From: Pogonophryne albipinna
Taxonomy: Eukaryota > Chordata > Actinopteri > Perciformes > Artedidraconidae
Length of the DNA: 64,000 nt
Direction: 5' to 3'
Assembly (NCBI GenBank): GCA_028583405.1
Contig: CM053256.1
Location: forward strand, 14,249,087 to 14,313,086
Part shown: in pieces, positions 28,910-41,890 of the stretch
Position numbering within the stretch: position 1 is the first letter of the stretch
Layout of the letters: every line of letters starts with the position of its first letter
Program-made: the position numbers and the translations under genes
Notes under the pieces: generated by a model
Databases searched by the model: none
Told to the model about the DNA's origin: nothing
The model's input: the letters and a program-made list of their open reading frames with translations, nothing else

Positions 28910-29545
28910 ATTGTAAAACTTGAGTCCGGCAGTGGCTCAGTCAGTAGGGGCTTGGACTGGGAGCTGTAGGGTCGCCGGGTTCAAGTCCCAGACCTAAAAT
29001 ATGGAGTGTGGACTGCTACTTGGAGAAGTCCCAGTTCACCTCCTGCCCTGCCGTGGTGCCCTTGAGCAAGGCACCGGACACCCCCCCCCTTCCCCCCTCA
29101 CTCCCAATAGCCGTGTTCACACCGCAGTACTTTTCCCCCTTTAGTTCCGATATAGTTCCGAAATGTCGCGTTCACACCAAAAAGAGCCGGAACTAAAATT
29201 AGTTAATCAGAACCTTTTTTACCCCCTTCTCCGTCCCTGCTAGAGAGCAGGTACTTTCGTGGGAGAAAAAGGTTCCTATGTCTGATTGGCTGGGCGGAAT
29301 GCAAACCACGCCACGTTCATGAGAACTAAAGAGTTCTCATGAACCTTTGTGGGAAAAGTACTGCGGTGTGAATGCGCCTATTGCTCCCCGGGCGCTGTAC
29401 AATAGCTGCCCACTGCTCCTAGTACTCGACTCCTGGTACTAGGATGGGTTAAATGCAGAGAACACATTTCACTGTGTGCTCTGCATGTGTGACCATTAAA
29501 GAGGGTTTCATCCCTCCCAATTCTATTGTAAATCTTGAGTCCAGC
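28910..29545 (+). mobile_element. tRNA-derived SINE, split by a MITE
   Basis: The SINE body is 28931-29524 including the MITE insert. An A-box-like GTGGCTCAGTCAGTAGG and a B-box-like GGGTTCAAGTCC show a tRNA-derived head. The core GTGCCCTTGAGCAAGGCACC and the tail GGATGGGTTAAATGCAGAG are shared with the copy at 43371-43608. Imperfect 21-bp direct repeats at 28910-28930 and 29525-29545 (two mismatches) are the target-site duplication. It resembles V-SINE-type teleost families; the exact family is not assigned. Confidence 0.85.
29110..29378. mobile_element. Short MITE inserted in the SINE
   Basis: The left end GCCGTGTTCACACCGCAGTA and the right end (reverse complement GGCGCATTCACACCGCAGTA) form a long terminal inverted repeat continuing into ACTTTTCCC. 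It splits the SINE between its core and tail. The subterminal GAACTAAAGAGTTCTCATGAAC is shared with the longer copy at 61050-61683, of which this is an internally deleted form. The flanking duplication is ambiguous (TA or AT). Confidence 0.85.
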
Positions 29546-32192
29546 TAAATTCCATTGGAGATATCAGTTGTCAATGTGAAGCATTACATTGTGTTCTCAG
29601 ACTGTAAGATGGATGGCGTCTCTCGTCCTGTGAGAGCGAGCTGTCCCTGTTGCTAAGCCTGTGACACTCTTTCTTTTATCGGTCATTGTTATGTGTTTTG
29701 GACGGGGTTCTCTGTGGCTTTGGGGTGGCAGCGAGGACGGGGAGAGGGCAAAATGTTCTTCTTCTCTTGCTCAAGTGAAGCCGCAAAAGTCAGAAGCTTC
29801 ATTTCCTTTGCAGAGAGTATCAGTGTTTCATCCCATCAATCTGTGTAATGCACTGTTTATTGCTTTTCTGTGTAACTACAGTGTTATCAGATTATCCCCA
29901 GTGCAGTTTTTCATGGCTTACATTGGGTTCAATTGTATTCTGCCAAGCCCTAACTACTTTAGTTAGTGTGTCATCAAACAAGCCTGTATAAAGATTTCCT
30001 AAAAAAATTAGAAAGCAAAACTAGTCTTTTTGTCCTTTTTGTCTCAGGGTGATATTTAATGTCCGTTTATTTTTATCCTCTTGTAATATTGTCAGTAATA
30101 TTTAGGTTATTTCAGCCAGTTAACGTTTTTGGGCCTGATTAAAACATCTTTATTCACTCGATTGCTTTACAATTCCATACATTTGAATGTGTGCAATATC
30201 TGCAAAACTATTGAACTGGATTGTGTTGTTGTTGTGGTCATCAGCACATCATCAATACCATTGTTGGCATGCTATCAGGCTAAACTAAGGTGGAGATGGT
30301 GATATTAACAACAGTGGTCAGCTCAAACAACTGCCTTGCCTGATTGAAGCTTCACAGAGCAGCTTGACGACTCATTAAATATAACATTTCTAAACTTGAT
30401 CTAAGCCAATATAAAGTCAGATAGGGAAAATTATGTCCTTGCGCTACACCATTGAACCCTAAAACTGAGAGAAGGTTTATGTTGATGTCTGAGCGAAGGC
30501 CAGACTTTCCTTTGAGCAACCGACTTGAAACGATCTCTCTTAAACGCCTGTTGAGTCTTGCCAGACCACAATGAGTGAACTGCGGCCTGACAAGACCGGG
30601 TCTGCCATGACCTGCCTGATGTGATTCTGTCATGTTTGTGACAGTTGGTGGTTTTGGCAGTGTTAGTGCTTATTTGTGTGTGCCTGACCATAAAATCAAG
30701 GGAGAGTTGTCACTGGATGTGAAACAGTCCTGATCTACACTCTTCATAATCACAAACCTCAGCTGGTGAGCTCGCTCTTCACCCAACCGCCTTCAATAAT
30801 TGTGATTTTCTGCGTTTTGTAGTCCAACTGCTTCACCAATGAAAGTTATCCTACTTGCCAGCCCCCAGATTAGATGTTTGTGGTTTTTAGATTAGATTTC
30901 AACTCTCACTAGAGGGCTCGTCTTGCCATTTGTTTAAGTTTTGTGGGTTTGGGTTTATGACTGCCTCATCTGCTATATAAATGTATTATAAACACATTGC
31001 TAGATTTCCAGAAAGGTATGCTGTTAGTATTTCATTTCATTTGTAGGTTCAGTACCTGAAATGCTTGATATCTTCACTGGTGTCATGAGTACTATGAGAA
31101 GCTAATCGATCAATGTAATGATTTTAAACAGGCAAATGATATTGTATATTATTTGACCCTTTTTAAATAGTCCTTTTGAATAATTATTTATCATATTTAA
31201 GACAATAGAATGATCAAAACCACTGATGAACTATAATTAAGTAAACATTTACTGAAAAAAATATATTAAAAAAACTGCTCTCCACATTTTGTGTTTTCAA
31301 AACTGTTGTAAAGACCTGGGACATTTGTATAGTGCCTGTTGAAAAACTGACTGAACCTGAGTGACTCAGCTGCCGACCACAAAAAGACAGCTGACGAGCT
31401 TGTTTACCAGCATGTCTTCGGGTTTCGATGTAGGCTCTCGTTGAAATGAATTCAATTACTGACTTGTTGATTATATCACTTACAGTGTAGCATGTATAGT
31501 CTGTGTTTCAGAGACAAGACTGATTGAGGCTGCAGGAAATCAAGCAACATGAATCTCGGTTTGTCTTTTATGTATGTCTACATTTTTGTTAATGGCTTGA
31601 AAGACAATTGGGCTCCGACCTCAAAATATTTTTCTTTGGCAAACATCATTGAGATTTCAATTACGCTCAGTTAGATGATACATCAGAAAAGTAAGTCATC
31701 AGGAACTTTGTGAGAAAACATTTGAGTTGCTCCCAACAAACTGGACAATTGTACACCTTGTACTTTATAATAAACATATACACATACACATTCCTGCCAA
31801 AATCCGCTCCAATTTGGAGCTTATCTATTGTGTCTTGACAGAGATCAATAAAAAAGGTGCATAGCTGAATCCTCTGGAGCATGGTGAATTGGACCACGCT
31901 GACCACAGAGGCAGTGAATTCACAGCATTCAAATTATGGAAATCCCATCAACACAGTGATATAAAGTGGGAGAATGACCAGAATTTTTTTGGTAAAAAGT
32001 AGACATTGAAGTCTAGGTTAGTGTTGTTATTAATAGGCATGTGATTTCAGGTTGTCAGATATATTGGTTGTTTTACAGCAGGTACAAACAGGTATTATCC
32101 AATCAGTACTGATAATTGTAGACCAAGTGCTACATCATGTGACCGCTTGAAACCCAATCCTCAGTCTGCTGTACCTGAGGTTACCCTGAGAT
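29546..32192. other. hivep3 5' intron, segment C
   Basis: AT-rich intron. No exon, RNA gene or element end is supported; scattered frames of 80-100 codons carry no recognisable domain. Confidence 0.4.
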
Positions 32193-32901
32193 ATCGGCCC
32201 AATCCCAAACCACACCCTACCCCTACACACTCCCCCTCCGTGACGGAGTGAACTCCGTGGAGTGACACATGAGGCTCCCTCCTGTCAGATGGAGGGAGTA
32301 AATACAGCGGCAAGCTTTGGGACAAACTCCCCTCTCTCCGGCAGAAACAGGAAATGCCGTAACTGTATGTGACAACGGTTTCAAATCAGCATCTCTTTGA
32401 CAAAAAAATTACAATTAATAACTAAAATAAAACTCCAACATCTTTAATTGTGTTACTTTTTTGTAAAGCTCTTTAAACCTGATGTGTATAAGCTTCTTAG
32501 TTTTTGCAACAGTCTGTAAATATACACAACTTTATAATAAAATGCACACATTTACCTTTTTCTAGACTAAACACAGGTATGATCCTAAGTTAAAAGAATA
32601 CGAGGTTATCATGAGGTTGTTAACATCGCAATTTATCAGTGGATGTTTGCTGGAACTAGTAAACAGCGTGTTTCCTGACGGACACACACAGCGTTGAGTC
32701 CGGACAGGTAGAGACCGTTCTCCAGTCAGCACCGATGCAGACTCGCTGTTTGAGGGCTTGATAACCCACTCCCCCTCCACACCGCTCCACACTCGTTGGT
32801 TTGGAACAGCACTTAATGTGGCGGACCCTCCGCGCGAACGCGCAAACGAAGGGGTAGTGTGTAGGGGCAGGGTGTAGAGGGCGGTTTGGGATTGGGCCAT
32901 C
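32193..32901. mobile_element. MITE with GGCCCAATCCC termini and ATC duplications
   Basis: The 703-bp segment 32196-32898 starts GGCCCAATCCCAAACC and its other end in reverse complement is identical over those 16 bases, continuing into TACCCCTACACACT-like subterminal repeats. The flanks show ATC on both sides. Similar termini occur in teleost IS4EU/ISL2EU-like or Harbinger-type elements; the superfamily is left open. No transposase inside. Confidence 0.75.
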
Positions 32902-34592
<1,691 letters not shown>

Positions 34593-34794
34593 AGAACCTG
34601 TTGACTCTTTCCGTGTTTGTGCAGGCAACGCTCCAGCAGCTCCAACTTACCAGCTCGATTGAACATAGTCACAGGTTCCAAAGATGTGGCCGATAGGGCT
34701 TGGCGCTGGGTCATGCTCGCTGTTTCTGCTGCAGCTTCACCCTGAATGCAGTACAGCAGCTGCAGAACGATAGATAGAATAGTGAAACACTCAC

Positions 34795-34831
34795 TCACAT
34801 ACATGCACACATAGTGAAATTTGATCTCTAA
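34795..34831 (-). mobile_element. 3' tail of a SINE cut off by the composite transposon
   Basis: In reverse complement, AGATCAAATTTCACTATGTG followed by GCATGTATGTGA resembles the SINE tail at 29460-29500 (GAGAACACATTTCACTGTGTG, then GCATGTGTGA). The matching SINE body is on the other side of the 8.5 kb unit at 43371-43608 in the same orientation. Confidence 0.55.
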
Positions 34832-35050
34832 GGCCCCGGCCACACGAGGACGAAAACGGCTAAACGCATAGGATTAACGCAAACGCAATCGCAAAAAAGC
34901 TTCCGTCCACACCAGGGGTGCCCACACTTTTTGGGCTGGTGAGCTACTTTTGAAATGACCAGCTCACCGAGGTCTACCAACCCAAAATAATATCCCAAAT
35001 TGCAAGGGTTGCTGAATAACACGTTTTATTTATACATGGGATAACTACAA

Positions 35051-35796
35051 TAGGGCTGCAACAAACGACTAATTTGATAATCGATTAATCTATCGATTAA
35101 TGAAACGATTAATCGACTATTCGGACTATTACTGTATGCCTTGCACAATTTCTCAAACGCTCTTATTTAGCCATCAACTTTTAGATTTAGCTTGAGGTTG
35201 TTTTAGGCATGTGGAAACTAACAATGAAGACAAGATGAATACTTGATCCAAAAATACAAATATTAGTAAATTAACTTAACAAATTGTTTACAAAACTAAC
35301 ATTGCTTTTTATTTAAATTAAATAAATAATATTTCACATCAAAAGAAACAACAGTGTTTTAACAAATCGTATTAAATAATCTGATGACAGAACTGTAAAC
35401 AGAATAGCTGAAACTTTAACAAACTAAATAACTCTGTTACCTCTAATCATTAACCCATGTTTGTATAATTGTGTTAACTCCGTGTGTTGCTGCTAGCATA
35501 CATAATACCTGACGTGGAAAAGTTACTCGTGGATGGGGCTACAGGGCTACTAGAAAAGACAGTCGAACCCGGTGCATTCCTCCGTCTGAATGTGGTGCAT
35601 TTTTTGATAAATGTTTAGACAAATTGCTCGTGTTACCGCCCTTACATGCACTTTTATTGCACTTTTGGTAACGAGCATTGTCCACCTCAAGACGGGTAAC
35701 ATTTAACCACACCTTGGAGCGCTTCTCTCCGCCATCCCAGCCGTGTGTTGCTGCAAGTAGCAGCTGCGTGTGTGTAACTGCCCCGCCCCCTCGCAC
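35051..35796 (-). pseudogene. hAT transposase fragment with BED-type zinc finger
   Basis: The minus-strand frame 35796-35539 contains KVWLNVTRLEVDNARYQKCN and GGNTSNLSKHL, the BED finger that opens ZBED-like hAT transposases; one of the usual residues between its halves is missing. The catalytic region is absent. To the left, from 35051, lies the GGGCTGCAAC end with ATCGATTAATC repeats of the same broad kind of element. Confidence 0.7.
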
Positions 35797-35899
35797 AAGG
35801 GGGAGAGAGAGATCTCGTCTCGATTGGAAAGATCAAAAATACACCGACCATAGACGCATTTGTTTTGTCTTTTTGCATGTTAGAAATGAGTTGGCGACA

Positions 35900-36160
35900 C
35901 TAAGACTGCGAGATAATGTTTGTGTAGCAATAATACATGACCTTTCTCTTTCTCAATTCGCTACTCGGAGGGAAGTCGCTGTCATGTGCCTTGTGAACAC
36001 TCCGATAATGCCTCTCCACGTTACCTTTCTTTGGCAGAGCGACGCTTGCTTTACAAATAAGGCAAATAACCTTTGAATGTGACATCACAGCTAAATATTC
36101 TTCCTCCCATTCTGGGTGGAAGTGGTATGTTTTTAGCTTTTTGCTCGGTCCCGCACTCAT
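35900..36160 (-). pseudogene. N-terminal fragment of a GTF2IRD2/EPM2AIP1-like hAT transposase
   Basis: The frame opens MSAGPSKKLKTYHFHPEWEE and continues with CLICKASVALPKKGNVERH and DFPPSSELRKRKV, the zinc-binding N-terminus of a vertebrate hAT transposase group related to GTF2IRD2 and EPM2AIP1. Similarity stops after about 70 residues. The rest is deleted. A C-terminal fragment of the same broad group is found separately at 53590-54157. Confidence 0.75.
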
Positions 36161-36369
36161 TTTGTTGTTTGTCTCTTGTTTGTCTCTTTAACTTAATTTG
36201 AGTTTTCCCGGCACTTGACTGATTTTGTATCGCTTTGCATTCTGGGTTAACAAACTGGAAAGCGATAGGTCGCTTTTTCTGTCAATCAAGTAAACTCCTG
36301 AATTAAGTGGCATGGAGGCCAAGGGAGGAGGGATCAAAACCTGTTTTGTCTATTTTAACGGAGCTGCAC

Positions 36370-36478
36370 GAATATTTTCATCTGAGTCCGGCGCACTTCC
36401 TGGGGGCTTGGTCCACACGAGACAGCTCCGTTTAGCTCAAGCCCCCAGGAAGTGCGCCGGACTCAGATGAAAATATTC
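36370..36478. repeat. Perfect 41-bp inverted repeat with 27-base spacer
   Basis: The arms 36370-36410 and 36438-36478 are exact complements. The spacer (36411-36437) starts with the hAT duplication word GTCCACAC. Long identical arms can extrude as a cruciform and suggest a foldback insertion or inverted duplication. Confidence 0.9.
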
Positions 36479-37131
36479 ATGCTGGCCAAACGGCGGTACT
36501 ACACTTCCGTTTGGTTGCCAGGCCCGGAAACACTTTTTCCCATTGACTTACATGGGGAAAGAATGGTCTGTAAATCGTTGGATATTTTTTTTTAAACTAA
36601 ATAAACTACCCAGTATGAACACTTGTATAGCCCTTATTAAAAACATTCGTTCCTCAAGTTGTAAAAATGTGCTAATAACGTTATTCTTTGAGTTATTTCC
36701 CTCTGCATTATGAACGCGCATCTAACCCACGGGACCGCGCTGCCCGGCACGTTCATGTTACGTGTCCCGACCAATCAGAGCACACTGTGCTCACAGGGAG
36801 GGTGGGGGCTGCAGCTATTGGAGCTACAACGAGCCGTTAAAGGCAGAGAGTGAAATTCAGTGAATACCTGAATACACGTAGTTTACAGAGATGCTGTTTG
36901 AGAAACCAATGTGAGATGCGTTTATCTTTACCCATGGATGCACAATAAGAACGGACCCATATCGTCTCACTGCCATCCCACGGAGCTGTAATAATGGATA
37001 TATTGCACATGTTTGCTGTAAATCATTATCATACTACATGGGCTGTATGATTAAATCTTGTACCGTAAATGTTGTATTAAATAAAGTTAATATTACTTAT
37101 TATTATAAGTATATATATATACACACATACA

Positions 37132-37175
<44 letters not shown>

Positions 37176-37246
37176 AGTGCAATCATTCTTTCATGCTAAA
37201 TGAAGCTCTGTTGCTTGGATATCACTAGATCCTGTTACAGCGTAAT
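36479..37246. other. Interior of the composite element with AT repeat
   Basis: No coding frame. The segment 37108-37182 consists of (TA)n runs in which the word ACACACATACAGTGCA appears twice, a local duplication around an AT microsatellite. Confidence 0.5.
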
Positions 37247-38132
37247 ATCAATCAATCAATCAATGTTTATTTATATAGCCCAATATCACAAATGTTACAT
37301 TTGTCTCAGTGGACTTCACAGTTTGTACAAAATATCAGTATGACAATACGACACCCTCTGTCCTTAGACCCTCACATCGTACAAGGAAAAACTTCCGAAG
37401 AAAACCCACAGTTTTAAAGGGAAAAATGGGAGAAACCTCAGGGAGAGCAACAGGGGAGGGATCCCTCTCCCAAGACGGACAGACGTGCAATAGATGCCGT
37501 GTGTAAATTGAAAAGATAATACATTTGCAACATAGGTAGTCCAAATGTTTGGAAATGCATGTGTGTATAATAGGAAGATGAATCCACGAGGATATCCATC
37601 CAGGACCTATGATCCATGACCACAGCCACGACTCAAGATCCAGGGCTCGCGATGCAGGACACAGGACCGCAGGATCATCCATGACTCCGGATCCCAGCGT
37701 ATATAGACACCAAAAAGAAAGACATTTGGGGAAGCTGGGTTAATCGGAACATGAGAGTACACAGGTATAGACAGAGAGAAGGAAGAAGTAAGATGTCCCC
37801 CGACAAACTAAGCCTATATCAGCAAAACTAGGGGCTGAATCTAATCAGCCCTAACTATAAGCTTTATCAAAAAGGAAGGTCTTAAGCGCACTCTTAAAAA
37901 CGGATAGGGTGTCTGCCGCCCGAACACAAACTGGAAGCTGATTCCACAAATGTGGAGCTTGATAAGAAAAGGCTCTGGCTCCCATTGTACTTTTAGAGAC
38001 TCTAGGAACAACCAACAACCCTGCATTCTTGGAACGCAATGCCCTAGTAGGACAGTAGGGTATAATGAGTTCTTTAAGGCAAGATGGCGCCTGCCCATTA
38101 AGGGCTTTGTAGGCGAGAAGAAGAATTTTAAA

Positions 38133-40844
38133 TTATATCCTGTGTTCTATAGGGAGCCAGTGTAAGGCAGCCAGAACAGGAGTAATGTGGTCCCTTTTCC
38201 TAACTCTGGTTAGTACACGAGCTGCAGCATTTTGAATCAGCTGAAGCGACTTGACTGACTTCTTGGTACACCCTGATAATAAAGAGTTACAATAATCCAG
38301 CCTTGAAGTAACAAATGCATGGACTAGTTTCTCTGCATCGTTTTGAGGCAAGATATGCCTGATTTTTGCAATGTTACGTAGATGGAAGTAGGCGGTCCTT
38401 GAAATTGATTTTATGTGGGCGTTAAAGGATAAATCCTGATCAAATATAACACCAAGATTCCTTACAGTCTCACTGGAGGCCAAATTAATGCCATCCATAG
38501 TTAGTATATCTTTAGATAATTTGTTTCGTAGATTCTTCGGGCCAAATACAATAACGTTTTGGTCGTGTTTAACATCAAAAAGTTTAAGGTCATCCACGTT
38601 TTTAAGTCCTTGAGACTGTCTTGAATTTTATTTAGATGATTAATTTCATCAGGCTTGATTGATAAATATAGTTGAGTATCATCTGCATAACAATGAAAAT
38701 GTACAGAATGATTCCTTATAATATTGCCTAACGGAAGCATATATAATGTGAACAAAATAGGTCCGAGCACTGAGCCCTGTGGCACTCCATGGCTAACTTT
38801 GGTTTGCGTGGAAGATTCATCATTGACACGTACAAACTGAGAGCGTTCAGACAGATAGGACCCAAACCAGCCCAAAGCAGCTCCCCGTATGCCAACTAAG
38901 TGCTCTAGTCTTTGCAATAAGATATCATGATCGATAGTATCAAATGCAGCACTGAGATCGAGCAAAACAAGAATAGACACAAGTCCCTTGTCAGAGGCTA
39001 TTAGAATGTCATTTGTGACTTTAACCAGAGCTGTCTCTGTGCTATGATGTGTTCTAAAGCCAGACTGAAAATCTTCAAATAAATCATTGTTTTTTAAGTA
39101 ATCACACAACTGTTTTGCGACTGCTTTCTCAAGAATTTTGAGAGGAACGGAAGATTAGAAATAGGTCTATAATTGGCTAAAACCTCTGGATCGAGGTTGT
39201 GCTTTTTAAGAAGCAGTTTTATCACTGCTACTTTGAATGATTGTGGAACATAGCCTGATAATAAAGACATATTCATAATATTTAATAAAGAAGTGCTAAT
39301 TAATGGAAAAACTTCCTTCAACAGCTTAGTTGGAATTGGGTCTAACATACACGTTGATGGTTTAGAAGAGAGAATCATTGAATTTAATTGTTCAAGGTTA
39401 ATGGCTGAAAAGCATTCTAGTTTACTATCTAGTGTAATATTAGAACTTACGTTTCCGGGAGCTGTTGATAACACTATACTGGTCAAAGGCAAGAGGTCAT
39501 TAATTTTGTTTCTAAGAGTAACAATTTTATCGTTAAAAAAGCACATAAAATCATTACTACTGAGTGCTATGGGAATAGAAGGCTCAATCGAGCTGTGGCT
39601 CTCTGTCAGCCTGGCTACAGTGCTGAAAAGAAATCTTGCATTATTCTTATTCTCATCTATTAATGAAGAGTAGTAGGCTGCTCTCGCTTTACGCAGTGCT
39701 TTCTTATATTCATTGAGAGTAATATGCCAAATTAAACGAGATTCTTCAAGTTTAGTGGAACGCCATATCCTTTCAAGTTGTCTCGACTTTTGCTTTATTT
39801 TGCGGGTTTCGGCATTATGCCATGGAGCTAATCTATGTTGTTTTATTTTCTTCTTTTTCAAATGAGCAACAGAGTTTAATTTTATTCGCAGCGCATCTGT
39901 AGCACTATCAACAACATGATCAATTTGGGGTGGTGTACATTTTGTATAAGTTTCCTCCCCTACATGCAGACATGCTATCGAGTTAAATATTGGTGGAATC
40001 TCTTCCTTAAATTTGGCTATAGCACTAACGATAGGTTTCTGCTGCAGGAGCTTTTGACTAATGCTTTGTAGTCTAGTAACAGTACTTCAAAAGTTACTAA
40101 GAAATGGTCGGATAAAGCAGGATTATGCGGTTCGACTAATAGTTGCTCAATTTCAATACCATAAGTCAGAACAAGGTCGAGAGTGTGATTATAGCAGTGG
40201 GTTGGTTTATTTACACTCTGACAGAAACCAACAGAATCTAATATAGAGTTAAATGCAACAGTAAGGCTATTTTTATCATCGTCAACATGAATATTAAAGT
40301 CACCTACGATAATTACTTTATCTGTTTTAAGTACCAAAGTTGATAAAAACTCAGAGAATTCTGATAAGAATTCTGAATAAGGACCTGGTGCACGGTACAC
40401 TGTAACAAATAAGATTGGCTGCAAAGTTTTCCAGGTCGGATGCGTAAGACTAAAAACGAGACTTTCAAAGGAGGTATAATTTAATTTTGGTTTAGTATTG
40501 ATAAGTAAACTTGAGTCAAAGATTGCTGCAACTCCACCTCCTCGGCCCACGCCTCGGGCAATATGAGTATTGATATGGCTGGGTGGAGTGGCCTCATTTA
40601 TGCTGACATATTCTTCATGTCTCAACCAAGTTTCAGTGAGACAGCATATATCAATATTATAATCTGATATTAAATTATTTACCAATATTGCTTTAGATGC
40701 TAGAGATCTTATGTTTAAGAGACCACATTTAATATTCCTGTTTTGTTGCACTGTAGTAGTTGTTACATTTACTTTTATTAGGTTATTATGTATGACACCT
40801 CTATTAGGTTTTACCTTTAATTGTCCTTGGGCAGACACACACAC
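38133..40844 (-). pseudogene. L2 ORF2: endonuclease and reverse transcriptase
   Basis: Endonuclease (40844-40017): LLNIRSLASKA, CCLTETWLRHEE, GRGGGVAAI, VGDFNIHVDD and a late SDHFLV block. Reverse transcriptase: DPIPTKLLKEV in 39861-39094; [42 protein letters not shown] and the catalytic YADD (codons at 38678-38689) in 39109-38501; LGVIFDQDLSFNAHI and SRLDYCNSLLSG in 38597-38133. Frame changes at about 40020-39860, 39100 and 38550 disrupt the ORF. Confidence 0.88.
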
Positions 40845-40958
40845 CGCTAATATTGGGTATTTTATTGGGTTCGGGATTCCTATGGATGACTGCCTAGGAG
40901 AGAGCGCAGAGAAGCGTGTAAGACTGCGACTCCGCCTCCTGGTCTCAACTCCAGTTTG

Positions 40959-41805
40959 TCATGGATTAAGTCCACAAAGCCCTGAAATGTTTGCCGAAAT
41001 GGGAGCTGCACCTTCCAAAGTAGGATGAATGCCGTCTCTCTTAATCAGACCAGGTTTTCCCCAGAAGGCTGTCCAATTATTTACGAAGCCCACATTGTTT
41101 GCTGGGCACCACCAAGACAACCAGCGCTGAAATGATGACATGCGGCTATACATGTCATCATTGATCAGATTGGGGAGGGGACCAGAGAAGATTACGGTGT
41201 CCGACATTGTTTTAGCATAACTACACACCGACTCCACATTAAGTTTGGTGCATTCTGATTGGCGTAAACGAACATCATTACCACCGACGTGAATAACAAT
41301 CCGACTGTATTTACGTTTATTTTTAGCCAGCAGTTTAAGATGCGCCTCAACGTCGCCCGCTCTGGCCCCCGGAATGCATGTGACTGTGGAGGCTTCGGTC
41401 TCTAAATTCACGTATCTCATAATAGAGCTACCAATAACCAGAGTTGGCTTCTCAGCGGGTGTCTCGCTGAGTGGGGAATATCTGTTAGATACGTGAACGG
41501 GTTGGTGGGGACCTGCGGGTTTCGCGTTATGCCCCTTCTGAACAGTCTCCCTGCTGCTCGGGAGTTGCCGGGGGACGGCTAATAGGAGCTATCTTTTGCC
41601 GGTCCGCACCGGCTAACATGGGCTTTACTGTAGCTGAGTTACTTTCTAAGATGCGGAGCCGGGCTTCTATGGCTATGATTCCCGCCTCCAACCTAACAAC
41701 TATACTACATTTAACACATGTATCGGTACCAGTAACGGAGGTAGGGAAGTAACCAAACAGGGAATAGCACCCGAGGGTGGGGAAAGAGCCATGGCTAGCT
41801 ATCAA
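40959..41805 (-). pseudogene. L2 ORF1 with esterase (SGNH-type) domain
   Basis: The first part (41805-41527) has a Cys pair and a heptad-like stretch (LEAGIIAIEARLRILESN). The second (41420-40959) has [13 protein letters not shown] and [15 protein letters not shown], the GxND and DxxH blocks of SGNH/GDSL hydrolases; GSS just upstream of 41420 fits the nucleophile block. Esterase-bearing ORF1 proteins are known in CR1/L2 LINEs. The two parts are in different frames near 41530, where a 1-nt shift turns the first into a stop. Confidence 0.75.
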
Positions 41806-41890
41806 GCTAAAGTAGCTACCGTTAGCAAACCCGAAAAGAGTGTAGGCAACTGTGGAGTTACAGTCGCTAAGAGAAGGAGAGTTGTGAGTG

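Larger units (their letters stand above)
34905..36418 (-). mobile_element. hAT block nested in the Harbinger-like element
   Basis: Exact 8-bp words GTCCACAC at 34905-34912 and 36411-36418 flank a block whose left end begins CAGGGGTGCCCACACTTTTT, a typical hAT terminus. The block contains the 3' end of a second hAT family (GGGCTGCAAC with ATCGATTAATC repeats from about 35051) and two transposase N-terminal fragments on the minus strand. The right terminus does not match the left, so rearrangement or several nested events are likely. Confidence 0.55.
37247..41890 (-). mobile_element. Near full-length L2-clade LINE (frameshifted)
   Basis: On the minus strand the order is ORF1 (41805 to 40959), ORF2 endonuclease (40844 to 40017), reverse transcriptase (39861 to 38133), then a 3' UTR ending GGGCTATATAAATAAA and an (ATTG)n tail at 37264-37247. 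Short tandem-repeat tails instead of poly(A) are typical of CR1/L2 elements. Several frameshifts break both ORFs, so the copy is inactive. The 5' end is not placed exactly, and no target duplication was found. Confidence 0.88.

Noticed and set aside
28926..29000. tRNA-like head with A and B boxes
   Set aside because: It continues into a SINE body with target duplications, so it is not a tRNA gene; the same applies to 43560-43608.
39293..39673. 126-codon + strand frame in the L2 element
   Set aside because: Antisense shadow of the L2 reverse transcriptase ORF.
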